DNA of 64,000 nt from Bacteroidaceae bacterium (GCA_017619335.1 JAFZSP010000071.1:1-64000); one strand, 5' to 3'; shown: positions 8,226-14,628, numbered from the stretch's first letter. Translations and numbers: made by a program. Notes: a model not told the origin generated them from the letters alone.

Positions 8226-8810
8226 TTAGTATCTGTTTCTTCTGACCACGCGTCTTGTGACACGCTGTTCACGACGCTGACGTGGATGGTAAGACTGTAC
8301 TTCGGGAGATAAAAGAATGATTCCTATCACTGCCAATACCAAAAATGCCAAACTCCAAGCCACACGACGGACAATATACCAGTTGAGGTATTTGTTGACT
8401 TTGTGGGTAAGGGCTTGACCGAGGGATGTTTCTTTGCTGTCGGCAATTACTTCTGCATCTATGAGTTTGGCAGCAAGAGGGAAAGTTGCAGTCAGTTGAC
8501 GGGCGGTTTCGCCAATATCTTCGCGGGAGTAGTTGTTGTCGGCAGATTGTTCTGGAACGAAGGCATCCACCCAAGTGGCAATCTCCGAACATTTGTGCTT
8601 CACACCTGCTGCACCTATCAGCAAGTAGAACTGGAAAGCCAGAAAAGGCAACAACGGAACGGCAATGACAAAGCTGAGCGGAGAGAACTGTCGGCTGCCC
8701 GAGAAGAGGGCATATATAATAAAGTATAGGGAGGCAATGACCACAATGGCTGCCACAATACCCCACCAGATATTGCTCGCTTGCTCGATAAAAGTGTTCA
8801 AGATCTCCAT
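8226..8810 (-). CDS. Three-TM membrane protein, first gene of the tubulin-like operon
   Basis: A 194-residue protein starting at the ATG at 8810; the frame has only a TTG two codons earlier. Hydrophobic segments at about residues 13-35, 44-66 and 145-168 suggest three transmembrane helices. The last two are separated by an approximately 80-residue soluble loop with two cysteines early on. The tail is very arginine-rich (RQRREQRVTRRVVRRNRY) and probably cytoplasmic. I do not recognise the family. It ends 18 bases before the tubulin-like gene and would be a natural membrane receptor for it. A long leader of about 300 nt separates it from the likely promoter at 9124-9156. Confidence 0.7.
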   Translation of the reverse strand: MEILNTFIEQASNIWWGIVAAIVVIASLYFIIYALFSGSRQFSPLSFVIAVPLLPFLAFQFYLLIGAAGVKHKCSEIATWVDAFVPEQSADNNYSREDIGETARQLTATFPLAAKLIDAEVIADSKETSLGQALTHKVNKYLNWYIVRRVAWSLAFLVLAVIGIILLSPEVQSYHPRQRREQRVTRRVVRRNRY

Positions 8811-9117
8811 TGTCAATCTTGCTTTAGTTAGTTACCAGTTAAGACAATAGGAGTGCGAGCCTCTATTTATCCTGTTGAAGGCTCTGGTAAAACCCGTGAA
8901 AAGATAACTACAAACAGCTCACACTCTTGGAGGATATATAGAGTGTGAGCCAGTAAAGGCTTCCACGGATATAATCCAACCAAGAAGGAACGTGCTTGCT
9001 ATCACCTGTTTCACATTGGGAAGTTTACCAGACTTATCAACACAGATGAAAGCGAAACGCTTCCTTATATGTCTGTCTCGGGGATTGCCTGCCTTCGGAG
9101 GGCATTTGTCCCTTATG
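8811..9117 (-). other. Long untranslated leader of the tubulin-like operon
   Basis: This stretch lies between the inferred start of transcription (near 9117) and the first start codon (8810). No convincing gene is present: the one long frame (8919-9155) begins inside the promoter. A perfect 10-bp inverted repeat (8917-8926 with 8941-8950, 14-base loop) stands out and could act in RNA structure or as a binding site. The leader is unusually long for this phylum. Regulation is an inference. Confidence 0.45.
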
Positions 9118-9123
9118 ACGGTG

Positions 9124-9156
9124 CAAAGATAATGCTTTTTTGCGAGACAGCGCAAA
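9124..9156 (-). promoter_or_regulatory. Bacteroidota-type promoter of the tubulin-like operon
   Basis: On the minus strand TTTG (9153-9156) is followed after 21 bases by TATCTTTG (9124-9131), matching the -33/-7 consensus TTTG and TAnnTTTG of the primary sigma factor in this phylum. No other good site lies between it and 8810. Confidence 0.65.
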
Positions 9157-9243
9157 AAAGAGGGGAAAAAGTGAGGGGAAAGGAGGAAAATGAAGGAAAA
9201 ACGAGGGAAAAAGGGCAGTCATCAGCAGAAAAATGAAGAAAAA

Positions 9244-9275
9244 TTTGCACGAATCAGAAGAAGTCTGTACTTTTG
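9244..9275 (+). promoter_or_regulatory. Bacteroidota-type promoter reading into a small RNA
   Basis: TTTG (9244-9247), 20 bases, then TACTTTTG (9268-9275): a near-perfect -33/-7 pair on the plus strand. No coding frame follows. A hairpin terminator lies about 100 bases downstream, so the product is probably a small RNA. It diverges from the promoter of the tubulin-like operon about 90 bases away. Confidence 0.7.
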
Positions 9276-9281
9276 CAGCGT

Positions 9282-9395
9282 CAAGAAGAAAATCTTGGCT
9301 ATCCGGTAAACATTCTATGTGAATGCCGAGAGGAGTAAGCCTTTATCGACCCTGCTCCATTTTCATTAAAAGCCACTCCCACCGGTGGCTTTTAT
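9282..9395 (+). ncRNA. Putative small non-coding RNA, about 115 nt
   Basis: Bounded by a strong promoter (9244-9275) and an intrinsic terminator (9368-9399). The transcript can form a 5' hairpin (CAAGA/TCTTG, around 9281-9296). It is followed by a larger arm in which GGCT pairs with AGCC, TCC with GGA, and CATTC (9311-9315) with GAATG (9321-9325). Two internal loops (GGTAAA opposite CCGAGA) look structured. The size suits an SRP-type or regulatory RNA, but the universal SRP core (AGG ... GGAA ... AGCAG) is not present, so I do not assign it to that family. No open reading frame of note is inside. Boundaries are inferred. Confidence 0.55.
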
Positions 9396-9399
9396 TTTT
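9368..9399 (+). terminator. Intrinsic terminator of the small RNA
   Basis: AAAAGCCAC (9368-9376) pairs perfectly with GTGGCTTTT (9385-9393) across an 8-base loop and is followed by ATTTTT. It closes the transcript begun at the 9244-9275 promoter. The right arm also carries the stop codon of the small minus-strand frame at 9392-9568. Confidence 0.7.
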
Positions 9400-9568
9400 C
9401 ATACATCTTTTTGAACTCTGCGTAGAATCGAGGATTACAAGCCAGTCTCCGAAATACTGACAATTCACGCTTCCCCTTGAAGATAAGTACTTCAAGCGCT
9501 TCTTGGTTGGCTTCGAAATAACTTCTTATATCCGCTGCTAATAAGCGTGTACTATAGCCTGCGGGCAT
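9392..9568 (-). CDS. Candidate small protein, 58 aa, start codon inside a hairpin
   Basis: Reading the minus strand from ATG at 9568 gives MPAGYSTRLLAADIRSYFEA and continues to a stop at 9392-9394. The composition is that of a genuine globular protein, with balanced charges and a hydrophobic/charged alternation in the middle (LEVLIFKGKRELSVF). The frame is open for some 13 more codons upstream without another ATG. The start codon lies inside the left arm of a perfect 11-bp inverted repeat (9560-9570 with 9579-9589), which could hide it from ribosomes. I do not recognise the family; it could be the tail of a lost larger gene. Confidence 0.4.
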   Translation of the reverse strand: MPAGYSTRLLAADIRSYFEANQEALEVLIFKGKRELSVFRRLACNPRFYAEFKKMYEK

Positions 9569-9589
9569 CTCCGCGATTAGATGCCCGCA
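9560..9589. repeat. Perfect 11-bp inverted repeat over a start codon
   Basis: TGCGGGCATCT (9560-9570) and its exact complement AGATGCCCGCA (9579-9589) are separated by 8 bases. It is GC-rich and strongly folding on either strand. It covers the start of the 58-codon frame on the minus strand and has no T-run, so a terminator is unlikely. Confidence 0.75.
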
Positions 9590-9658
9590 TCTGGAGGCCA
9601 GGAACGGTTATCTGGAACGCGAGATGCAGTTTTCATGAAAAAAATTATTTTGTTTGAG

Positions 9659-9710
9659 AAACACTACACTCTACACTAAAATGGTAGAATCAGTGTAGAG
9701 TGTAGTGTTT
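9659..9710. repeat. Perfect 19-bp inverted repeat with 14-base loop
   Basis: AAACACTACACTCTACACT (9659-9677) is exactly complementary to 9692-9710. Each arm itself contains direct ACACTAC/CTACACT repeats. T- and A-runs flank it on both sides (AAAAAATTATTTT before, AAAAAAATTTTTTTT after), so it could be a bidirectional terminator. However, no gene ends nearby in the right orientation on the plus strand. The length and perfection are unusual. Confidence 0.85.
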
Positions 9711-9738
9711 TCTGAAGAAAAAAATTTTTTTTAGTTGT

Positions 9739-9897
9739 CGCGTACCTAAAGGCACGCGTATTTCTCCGCCCCTTCATACCAGCCAATGAATTGGCTGGCT
9801 AACCCTATCTTGCCCCGATGGGGCATGCCTTGCCGCTGGGCTACCCCTATTACGCTCAGATGGGGCATGCCTATCCGTCTCAAATGCCTACGGCATT
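9739..9897. repeat. Palindrome-rich intergenic block
   Basis: A chain of short palindromes without coding potential: CGCGT/ACGCG (9739-9758), CCAGCCAAT/ATTGGCTGG (9779-9798, 2-base loop), TGCCCC/GGGGCA (9811-9825) and AATGCC/GGCATT (9883-9897). The words GATGGGGCATGCC occur twice, around 9818 and 9859. It leads into the 22-bp array. It looks like a dispersed intergenic repeat family, which only a genome comparison could confirm. Confidence 0.55.
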
Positions 9898-9925
9898 ATT
9901 TGCGAAACCACAATTGATTGTTGTT

Positions 9926-10051
9926 GTCTCACCTTTGAGATGGACTTGTCTCGCCTTTGAGACAGAGCTGTCTCGCCCTTGAGACAGGGTTGTCTCACTA
10001 ATGAGACAGAACAGTCTCACCAATGAGACGAAATTGTCTCACCGATGAGAC
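9926..10051. repeat. Six 16-bp palindromes at an exact 22-bp period
   Basis: Units begin at 9926, 9948, 9970, 9992, 10014 and 10036, each GTCTC-N6-GAGAC (the first ends GAGAT), separated by 6-base spacers of variable sequence. The loop follows RCCTTT or GCCCTT in the first three units and ACYRAT in the last three, where the arm extends to GTCTCA/TGAGAC. Period, arm and loop length are constant while spacers differ. That pattern suggests selection on the palindrome as a binding or folding unit. It is not a CRISPR array: spacers are far too short. Confidence 0.9.
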
Positions 10052-10295
10052 GGCTCTGATCAAGTACTATAACCATGAGAAGACTTCCGGATTTATTGGA
10101 AGGGGTTCTTCAAGTGTGAAGCGTCGCAGAGCGCCGAGCGTTGCCCCTCCCTGTGATCTTTACGTCCTTTCAGGACTTTTTAAAGTGGACACAACCAGGT
10201 GCTCCTGCAAATTAAATAACGAGAAGAATACCATTCCCAGGACAGAAATCGCCCATAAAAATGATAAAACCGTCACCTGTCACCCATCTGGTCTT
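10052..10295. other. Intergenic stretch after the 22-bp array
   Basis: No convincing gene. A 148-codon plus-strand frame (10023-10469) crosses this stretch, but it starts inside the palindromic array and ends antisense to the lpd gene, so I reject it. A weak hairpin (GTCC/GGAC near 10168-10180, followed by TTTTT) is the only structure seen. It may belong to the same dispersed intergenic sequence as the block before the array. Confidence 0.4.
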
Positions 10296-11564
10296 TTACT
10301 CGGCTGCCATGCGGAGCAGTTCACCCAGGGTGGGGTGGATGTGAACCATCGAACTCAACTGGGCTACTGTGGCACGACAGCACATCAAGACGCTGGCTTC
10401 CTGAACCAGGTCGGCAGCGTGAGCGCCAAAGGCGTGACAGCTGAGGATGTGTCCCCGATTGGGCTCTGAGCAGAGCTTGACCATGCCTTCTGTCTCCTTC
10501 ATTGCCAGCGCCTTACCGTTGGCGCGATAAAAGGCTTTGTGGCACTCGAAAGGTGTTCTGGCTTCTTTCAGCTGATCCTCTGAAGGACCCACGCAGGCGG
10601 CTTCGGGTTCTGTGAAGATGGCCGCAGGCATGATGTTGAAATCCATCTCATCGGGCAGTCCAAGGAGGCTGTTCACCACGTGAATGCCTTGCATTTCAGC
10701 GGCATGAGCGAGCATCTGACGACCGTTGACATCGCCGATGGCGAAAATCCCAGGTACCGTTGTCTGGAAATGATTATCTACGAGGACGCCCTTCCGCGGG
10801 TCAAAGTCAAAGCCCGCATTCGCGAAGTCGGGAGAGACATTGGGCTTGCGGCCCGTAGCCATCAATATGACGTCAGCCTCCACGGATAACTCCTTGCCTT
10901 TTTGGTCGAAATAGACGGAAGTTCCCCGGATGGCTTTCACTCCAGCACCCATGTAGAAGGTGATACCGCGCTTCTCCAAGAGTTTGCGCAGACGTTTGGC
11001 GATGTCTGCATCCACCATCGGCAGGCACTCCTTGAGGTACTCAACGACCGTGACTTCAGCGCCAAAACGCTGGAAGACGCTGGCAAATTCCATACCAATC
11101 ACGCCTGCCCCGATAATGCAGAGGCGGCGGGGAAGTTCGGTGAGCCGGAGCAACTCTGTGGAAGTGAGGACGCTGGGAGCATCGGCTCCCTCAATGGGCA
11201 GCAGCTTGGCACTGCTGCCTGTGGCAATGATGATGTTGTCTGCCGTGAAGCGCTGCCCACTGGGTGTCTCCACCGTGTGTGCATCCACGAAGCTGGCTCG
11301 CTCCCGGACAAGGGTGATAGCGGGGTGGGAGAGAAGCGTCTCCACTCCGCCACGGAGCTGTTCCACCACTTGCTGCTGACGCTCAATAGCCTCTGCAAAA
11401 GTGGCGGAATGTACGTAGGTCTTGGTGGGAATGCAGCCCACATTCAGGCAGGTGCCACCCACGTGTCCTTCTTCAAAGATGATTACTTTGAGACCGTGCT
11501 TGGCGGCGTGGACGGCGGCCTGATAGCCGCCAGGTCCAGCGCCGATAATGATGAGGGAAGTCAT
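10296..11564 (-). CDS. lpdA: Dihydrolipoyl dehydrogenase (L-protein of glycine cleavage)
   Basis: Reoxidises the dihydrolipoyl arm of GcvH with NAD+ as electron acceptor, using FAD and a redox disulfide. The 422-residue product has the N-terminal FAD loop (GAGPGG), the active-site disulfide GGTCLNVGCIPTK, the NAD-binding loop GAGVIGMEFA, the second FAD motif (FAIGD) and the C-terminal HIHPTLGE with the catalytic His-Glu pair. The length is slightly below the usual 460-475. The chosen ATG at 11564 overlaps the stop of gcvPB as ATGA, which implies translational coupling; the frame extends five codons further. Its place at the end of the gcv operon points to glycine cleavage rather than a 2-oxoacid dehydrogenase complex. 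Confidence 0.93.
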   Translation of the reverse strand: MTSLIIIGAGPGGYQAAVHAAKHGLKVIIFEEGHVGGTCLNVGCIPTKTYVHSATFAEAIERQQQVVEQLRGGVETLLSHPAITLVRERASFVDAHTVETPSGQRFTADNIIIATGSSAKLLPIEGADAPSVLTSTELLRLTELPRRLCIIGAGVIGMEFASVFQRFGAEVTVVEYLKECLPMVDADIAKRLRKLLEKRGITFYMGAGVKAIRGTSVYFDQKGKELSVEADVILMATGRKPNVSPDFANAGFDFDPRKGVLVDNHFQTTVPGIFAIGDVNGRQMLAHAAEMQGIHVVNSLLGLPDEMDFNIMPAAIFTEPEAACVGPSEDQLKEARTPFECHKAFYRANGKALAMKETEGMVKLCSEPNRGHILSCHAFGAHAADLVQEASVLMCCRATVAQLSSMVHIHPTLGELLRMAAE

Positions 11565-13105
11565 GGGAGGGTCTTCCAATAAGTTGTTACAGGTTGTTTG
11601 GCTGCCAATACGTCGTCAACGCGACCGATGGGGGTGTTGTGGGGAGCGGTCTTGACCAACTCGGGGTCGCTCTTGGCTTCAGCAGCAATCTTGTGCATCA
11701 CATCGATGAAGGAATCGATGGTCTCCTTGCTCTCGTTCTCCGTAGGCTCAATCATGAGGGACTCATGGAAGAGAAGGGGGAAGTAAATGGTGGGAGCATG
11801 ATAGCCGTAGTCCAGCAGGCGCTTGGCCACATCCATCGTGGTGACGCCCGTGTTCTTATCCACGAGGCCGTCGAATACCACTTCGTGCTTGCAGAGACCG
11901 CTGATGGGCAACAGGTAGTCGTCGCGCAGGCGTTCCTTAATATAATTAGCATTCAGCGTGGCCAGCGGGCCCACCATCTTCACATTCTCGTGACCGAGGG
12001 AGAGGATGTAGGCGTAGGCCTTGAGCATCACGCCGAAGTTGCCGAAGAAACTTCCTACGGAAATGGTGGAAGGGGTGCTGGCCCCCCCTACTGCCCCCGA
12101 GGGGGCTTCGTTACCCCAGTCTATAGAAAACACAGGTGTCGTGTCCCCCTCGGGGGACGAAAGGGGGGCCGCCTCTCTCATCTTGACCCTTGGATAGGGC
12201 AAGAACTGTTCGAGGCCTTTGCGGACACCAACGGGACCGCTGCCGGGACCGCCACCGCCGTGAGGGGTGGAGAAGGTCTTGTGGAGATTGATGTGCATGA
12301 CGTCGAAGCCCATGTCACCCGGACGGCACTCGCCGAGGAGGGCGTTGAGGTTGGCACCGTCGTAGTACATCAGGCCACCAGCCTTGTGCACCATCTCGGT
12401 GATTTCCAGCACGCGAGGCTCAAAGATGCCGAGGGTATTGGGATTGGTCATCATCATGGCAGCCACCTGGTCGCCCATTTCGGCGAGGAGCTCACGGAGG
12501 TGATCCACATCCACTGTTCCATCGGGCAAGCTCTTCACTTCCACCACCTCCAAGCCGCAGACAGCAGCCGAGGCGGGGTTGGTGCCGTGGGCGGAGTCGG
12601 GGATGAGGACTTTTGTGCGAGAGGTAGCCCCTTGGCTTTCGTGATATGCCCTGATGACCATCAATCCCGTCAGCTCGCCGTGAGCTCCGGCACAGGGATT
12701 CAGGGTGAATTCGCTGAGCCCTGCCAGTTCCGCGAGGGACTGCTGGAGGTTGAAATAGACTTCGAGGGCACCCTGACACGTCTCTGCGGGCTGCAGGGGA
12801 TGGAGTCCTGCGAAGGCCTTCATGGCGGCAATCTCCTCGTTGATGACAGGGTTGTACTTCATCGTGCAGGAGCCGAGGGGGTAGAAGCCGTCGTTTACGC
12901 CGAAGTTGTTGTGGCTGAGGTTCGTATAGTGACGCACAACGGTCAATTCATCGCACTCCGGCAGTCGTGCTGCCTCCTTGCGGCGCAATGCCTCGGGCAG
13001 CTCGGCGGTGGTGTGCGTGCGGTCGTAGTCTTGCGGCAGAGAGTATCCTCTGCGACCTTTCTTTGACAGTTCAAAGATCAGGTTTCCATATAGTGTTCTG
13101 TTCAT
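11561..13105 (-). CDS. gcvPB: Glycine dehydrogenase (decarboxylating) subunit 2
   Basis: Together with GcvPA forms the P-protein, which decarboxylates glycine using PLP and passes the aminomethyl group to lipoyl-GcvH. The 514-residue product carries the PLP-lysine motif INLHKTFSTPHGGGGPG near residue 280. Residues about 312-342 do not resemble the family and replace a normally short loop before GSFFGNFG. They are encoded by a GC-rich palindromic element at 12080-12170 that keeps the frame. Start and stop both use ATGA overlaps: with the 45-residue membrane protein upstream and with lpd downstream. Identification is strong; the effect of the insertion on activity is unknown. Confidence 0.93.
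   Translation of the reverse strand: MNRTLYGNLIFELSKKGRRGYSLPQDYDRTHTTAELPEALRRKEAARLPECDELTVVRHYTNLSHNNFGVNDGFYPLGSCTMKYNPVINEEIAAMKAFAGLHPLQPAETCQGALEVYFNLQQSLAELAGLSEFTLNPCAGAHGELTGLMVIRAYHESQGATSRTKVLIPDSAHGTNPASAAVCGLEVVEVKSLPDGTVDVDHLRELLAEMGDQVAAMMMTNPNTLGIFEPRVLEITEMVHKAGGLMYYDGANLNALLGECRPGDMGFDVMHINLHKTFSTPHGGGGPGSGPVGVRKGLEQFLPYPRVKMREAAPLSSPEGDTTPVFSIDWGNEAPSGAVGGASTPSTISVGSFFGNFGVMLKAYAYILSLGHENVKMVGPLATLNANYIKERLRDDYLLPISGLCKHEVVFDGLVDKNTGVTTMDVAKRLLDYGYHAPTIYFPLLFHESLMIEPTENESKETIDSFIDVMHKIAAEAKSDPELVKTAPHNTPIGRVDDVLAAKQPVTTYWKTLP
12080..12170. repeat. In-frame GC-rich palindromic element inside gcvPB
   Basis: Two 26-base arms (12080-12105 and 12145-12170) are imperfect inverted copies; each holds CCCCCGAGGGGG and ends in GGCC plus a C-run. 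They are joined by a 39-base centre. The whole 91-base unit is translated as a Pro/Ser/Gly-rich insert of about 31 residues in a surface loop. It resembles a palindromic mobile element that landed in a coding region without breaking it. Confidence 0.75.
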
Positions 13106-13239
13106 TGTTTCTTGCTGTTGCGTTTTCGCTTTTTCACTTCATAAATAACGGAGATAACACTGATCGCTACGCCTAAAACGCCGACGAACAGGGTGATTAC
13201 ATCGAAGTTATTCTTGGCAAAGGTGATGAGCGAATCCAT
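13102..13239 (-). CDS. 45-residue single-TM protein embedded in the gcv operon
   Basis: The frame opens with ATG at 13239, four bases after the gcvPA stop, and its TGA overlaps the gcvPB start as ATGA. The product begins MDSLITFAKNNF. It has one hydrophobic helix at about residues 13-34 (VITLFVGVLGVAISVISVIY) and ends in a highly basic tail with ten Lys/Arg/Gln residues, giving a likely N-out, C-in topology. The tight spacing on both sides, an intact start and stop, and the textbook membrane-protein sequence make it a real gene rather than filler. I know of no such component in glycine cleavage. It may anchor or regulate the complex, or simply couple translation of gcvPA to gcvPB. Confidence 0.75.
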   Translation of the reverse strand: MDSLITFAKNNFDVITLFVGVLGVAISVISVIYEVKKRKRNSKKQ

Positions 13240-13243
13240 ATTG

Positions 13244-14602
13244 TTAGGCTTTTCCAAGAATCTCACAGAGTTCTTCTATCTCTTCGGGCGTGCGCTGTTC
13301 GGTGACGGCGAGCATGAGGGTGTGAGAACCCTCGGGAGAACCCTCGGGAATGGTATCCACCTTGATGCCAGCGAGGTAGCCACATTCGATAGCTTCTGTC
13401 ATCAGGGCATCGAGGTCGCCGTCATAGTCGAGGCAGAACTCATTGAAGAAGGGCTGATCTGGGAAGGTCATCTTGAACTTGCCCGTGGCCAGGAGCTTGT
13501 CACAGAGGCTGTGGGCTCCGGCGTAACTCATCTCTGCGGCTTCGCGCAGGCCTTCCTTGCCCATGAGGGAGAGGTAGATGGTGACGTAGAGTGCCATGAG
13601 GCTCTGGTTGGAACAGATGTTGGAAGTGGCTTTCTGACGACGGATGTGCTGTTCGCGGGCTTGGAGCGTCAGCACGAAGGCGCGCTGACCGCGGTTGTCG
13701 AGGGTCTGCCCCACGATGCGTCCCGGCATCTTGCGGATGAGCTTCTCTGTGCAAGCCATGAAGCCCACACCAGGGCCACCAAAGGTCATTGGAATACCGA
13801 GGCTCTGACCATCGCCCACGGCGACGTCTGCGCCCCACTCACCCGGTGTCTTCAGGATGGCGAGGTCGGAGGGGTTGGCGTTGATAACGAAGATGCCTTT
13901 CTGCTCATGAACTTGGTCGGCAATGCCTGTGTAGTCCTCCACAATACCATAATAGTTAGGCTGTTGTACGACCACGCCAGCAACACCACCTTCTGCCAGT
14001 TCCTTGTCAAGAGCCTCGCGGTCGAGGGCACCGTTCTTGGCAGGAATCAGTTGAAGGGGAACACCATGGAAGTGGGCATAGGTCTCTACGACGCGACGCA
14101 CTTTCGGGTCGAGCGTCTCGCTGACAAGCACGCGGGTAGCCTTTTTGGCATTGCCCCACGCCATCATCATGGCTTCGGCAGTGGCGGTGGCACCGTCGTA
14201 CATGGAAGCATTGCTGATGTCCAAGCCTGTCAACTCGGCAATCATCGATTGATATTCAAAGATATAGTGCAGCGTGCCCTGGGAGATTTCTGCCTGGTAG
14301 GGCGTGTAGGACGTCAAGAACTCGCTGCGCTGGATGAGGTTCTGCACCACGCTGGGAGCGTAGTGGTCATAGCAGCCCGCACCGGCGAAACAGATGAGCT
14401 GCTGAGCGTTGAGCGGGTGCGTCAGTTGGTCGAAGAAGAGGCGGAGGTCGGTCTCGGAGAGTGCCTGCGGCAGGTCGTAGTCACGCTGGAAGCGGGCCGC
14501 CGCGGGAATATCTGCAAAGAGGTCGTGAACAGAAGAAACGCCCACTGTCTTAAGCATTTCACCTAAATCCTCCTCTGTATGGGGAAAGTACTTAAATTGC
14601 AT
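13244..14602 (-). CDS. gcvPA: Glycine dehydrogenase (decarboxylating) subunit 1
   Basis: The partner of GcvPB in the two-subunit P-protein found in many Bacteroidota and Gram-positive bacteria. The 452-residue length is usual. It begins MQFKYFPHTEEDLGEMLKTVG, and typical features include CFAGAGCYDHYAPSVV and DGATATAEAMMMA. Near the C-terminus the words PEGSPEGSHTL are encoded by a tandem ACCCTCGGGAGA repeat, also present in the gap before this gene. The gene follows gcvH after 60 bases that contain a hairpin with a T-run on the transcribed strand, which could reduce read-through. Confidence 0.93.
   Translation of the reverse strand: MQFKYFPHTEEDLGEMLKTVGVSSVHDLFADIPAAARFQRDYDLPQALSETDLRLFFDQLTHPLNAQQLICFAGAGCYDHYAPSVVQNLIQRSEFLTSYTPYQAEISQGTLHYIFEYQSMIAELTGLDISNASMYDGATATAEAMMMAWGNAKKATRVLVSETLDPKVRRVVETYAHFHGVPLQLIPAKNGALDREALDKELAEGGVAGVVVQQPNYYGIVEDYTGIADQVHEQKGIFVINANPSDLAILKTPGEWGADVAVGDGQSLGIPMTFGGPGVGFMACTEKLIRKMPGRIVGQTLDNRGQRAFVLTLQAREQHIRRQKATSNICSNQSLMALYVTIYLSLMGKEGLREAAEMSYAGAHSLCDKLLATGKFKMTFPDQPFFNEFCLDYDGDLDALMTEAIECGYLAGIKVDTIPEGSPEGSHTLMLAVTEQRTPEEIEELCEILGKA
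13324..13350. repeat. CCCTCGGG repeat within gcvPA
   Basis: Two tandem copies of GAGAACCCTCGGG lie inside the 3' part of gcvPA and are translated as repeated PEGS. The same word, GGGAGAACCCTCGGGAA, occurs in the gcvH-gcvPA gap (14634-14650), so the two sites probably share an origin. Confidence 0.65.
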
Positions 14603-14628
14603 AATAACTGTTATTTAGAAAAAGGGAG

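Noticed and set aside
8919..9155. 78-codon minus-strand frame before the tubulin-like operon
   Set aside because: Its only start codon lies inside the promoter at 9124-9156, and the translation has no protein-like pattern.
9282..9395. Signal recognition particle RNA
   Set aside because: Size fits, but the conserved AGG / GGAA loop / AGCAG core is not found.
9926..10051. CRISPR array
   Set aside because: The regular repeats are 16-bp palindromes with 6-base spacers; CRISPR spacers are about 30 bases, and no cas gene is near.
10023..10469. 148-codon plus-strand frame
   Set aside because: Begins inside the 22-bp palindrome array and ends antisense to lpd; composition is that of translated intergenic DNA.
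11594..13066. 490-codon plus-strand frame
   Set aside because: It is the exact antisense of gcvPB, with His/Gly/Val-rich shadow composition; the minus strand holds the conserved gene.
13193..14566. 457-codon plus-strand frame
   Set aside because: Antisense shadow of gcvPA, with no recognisable motif.
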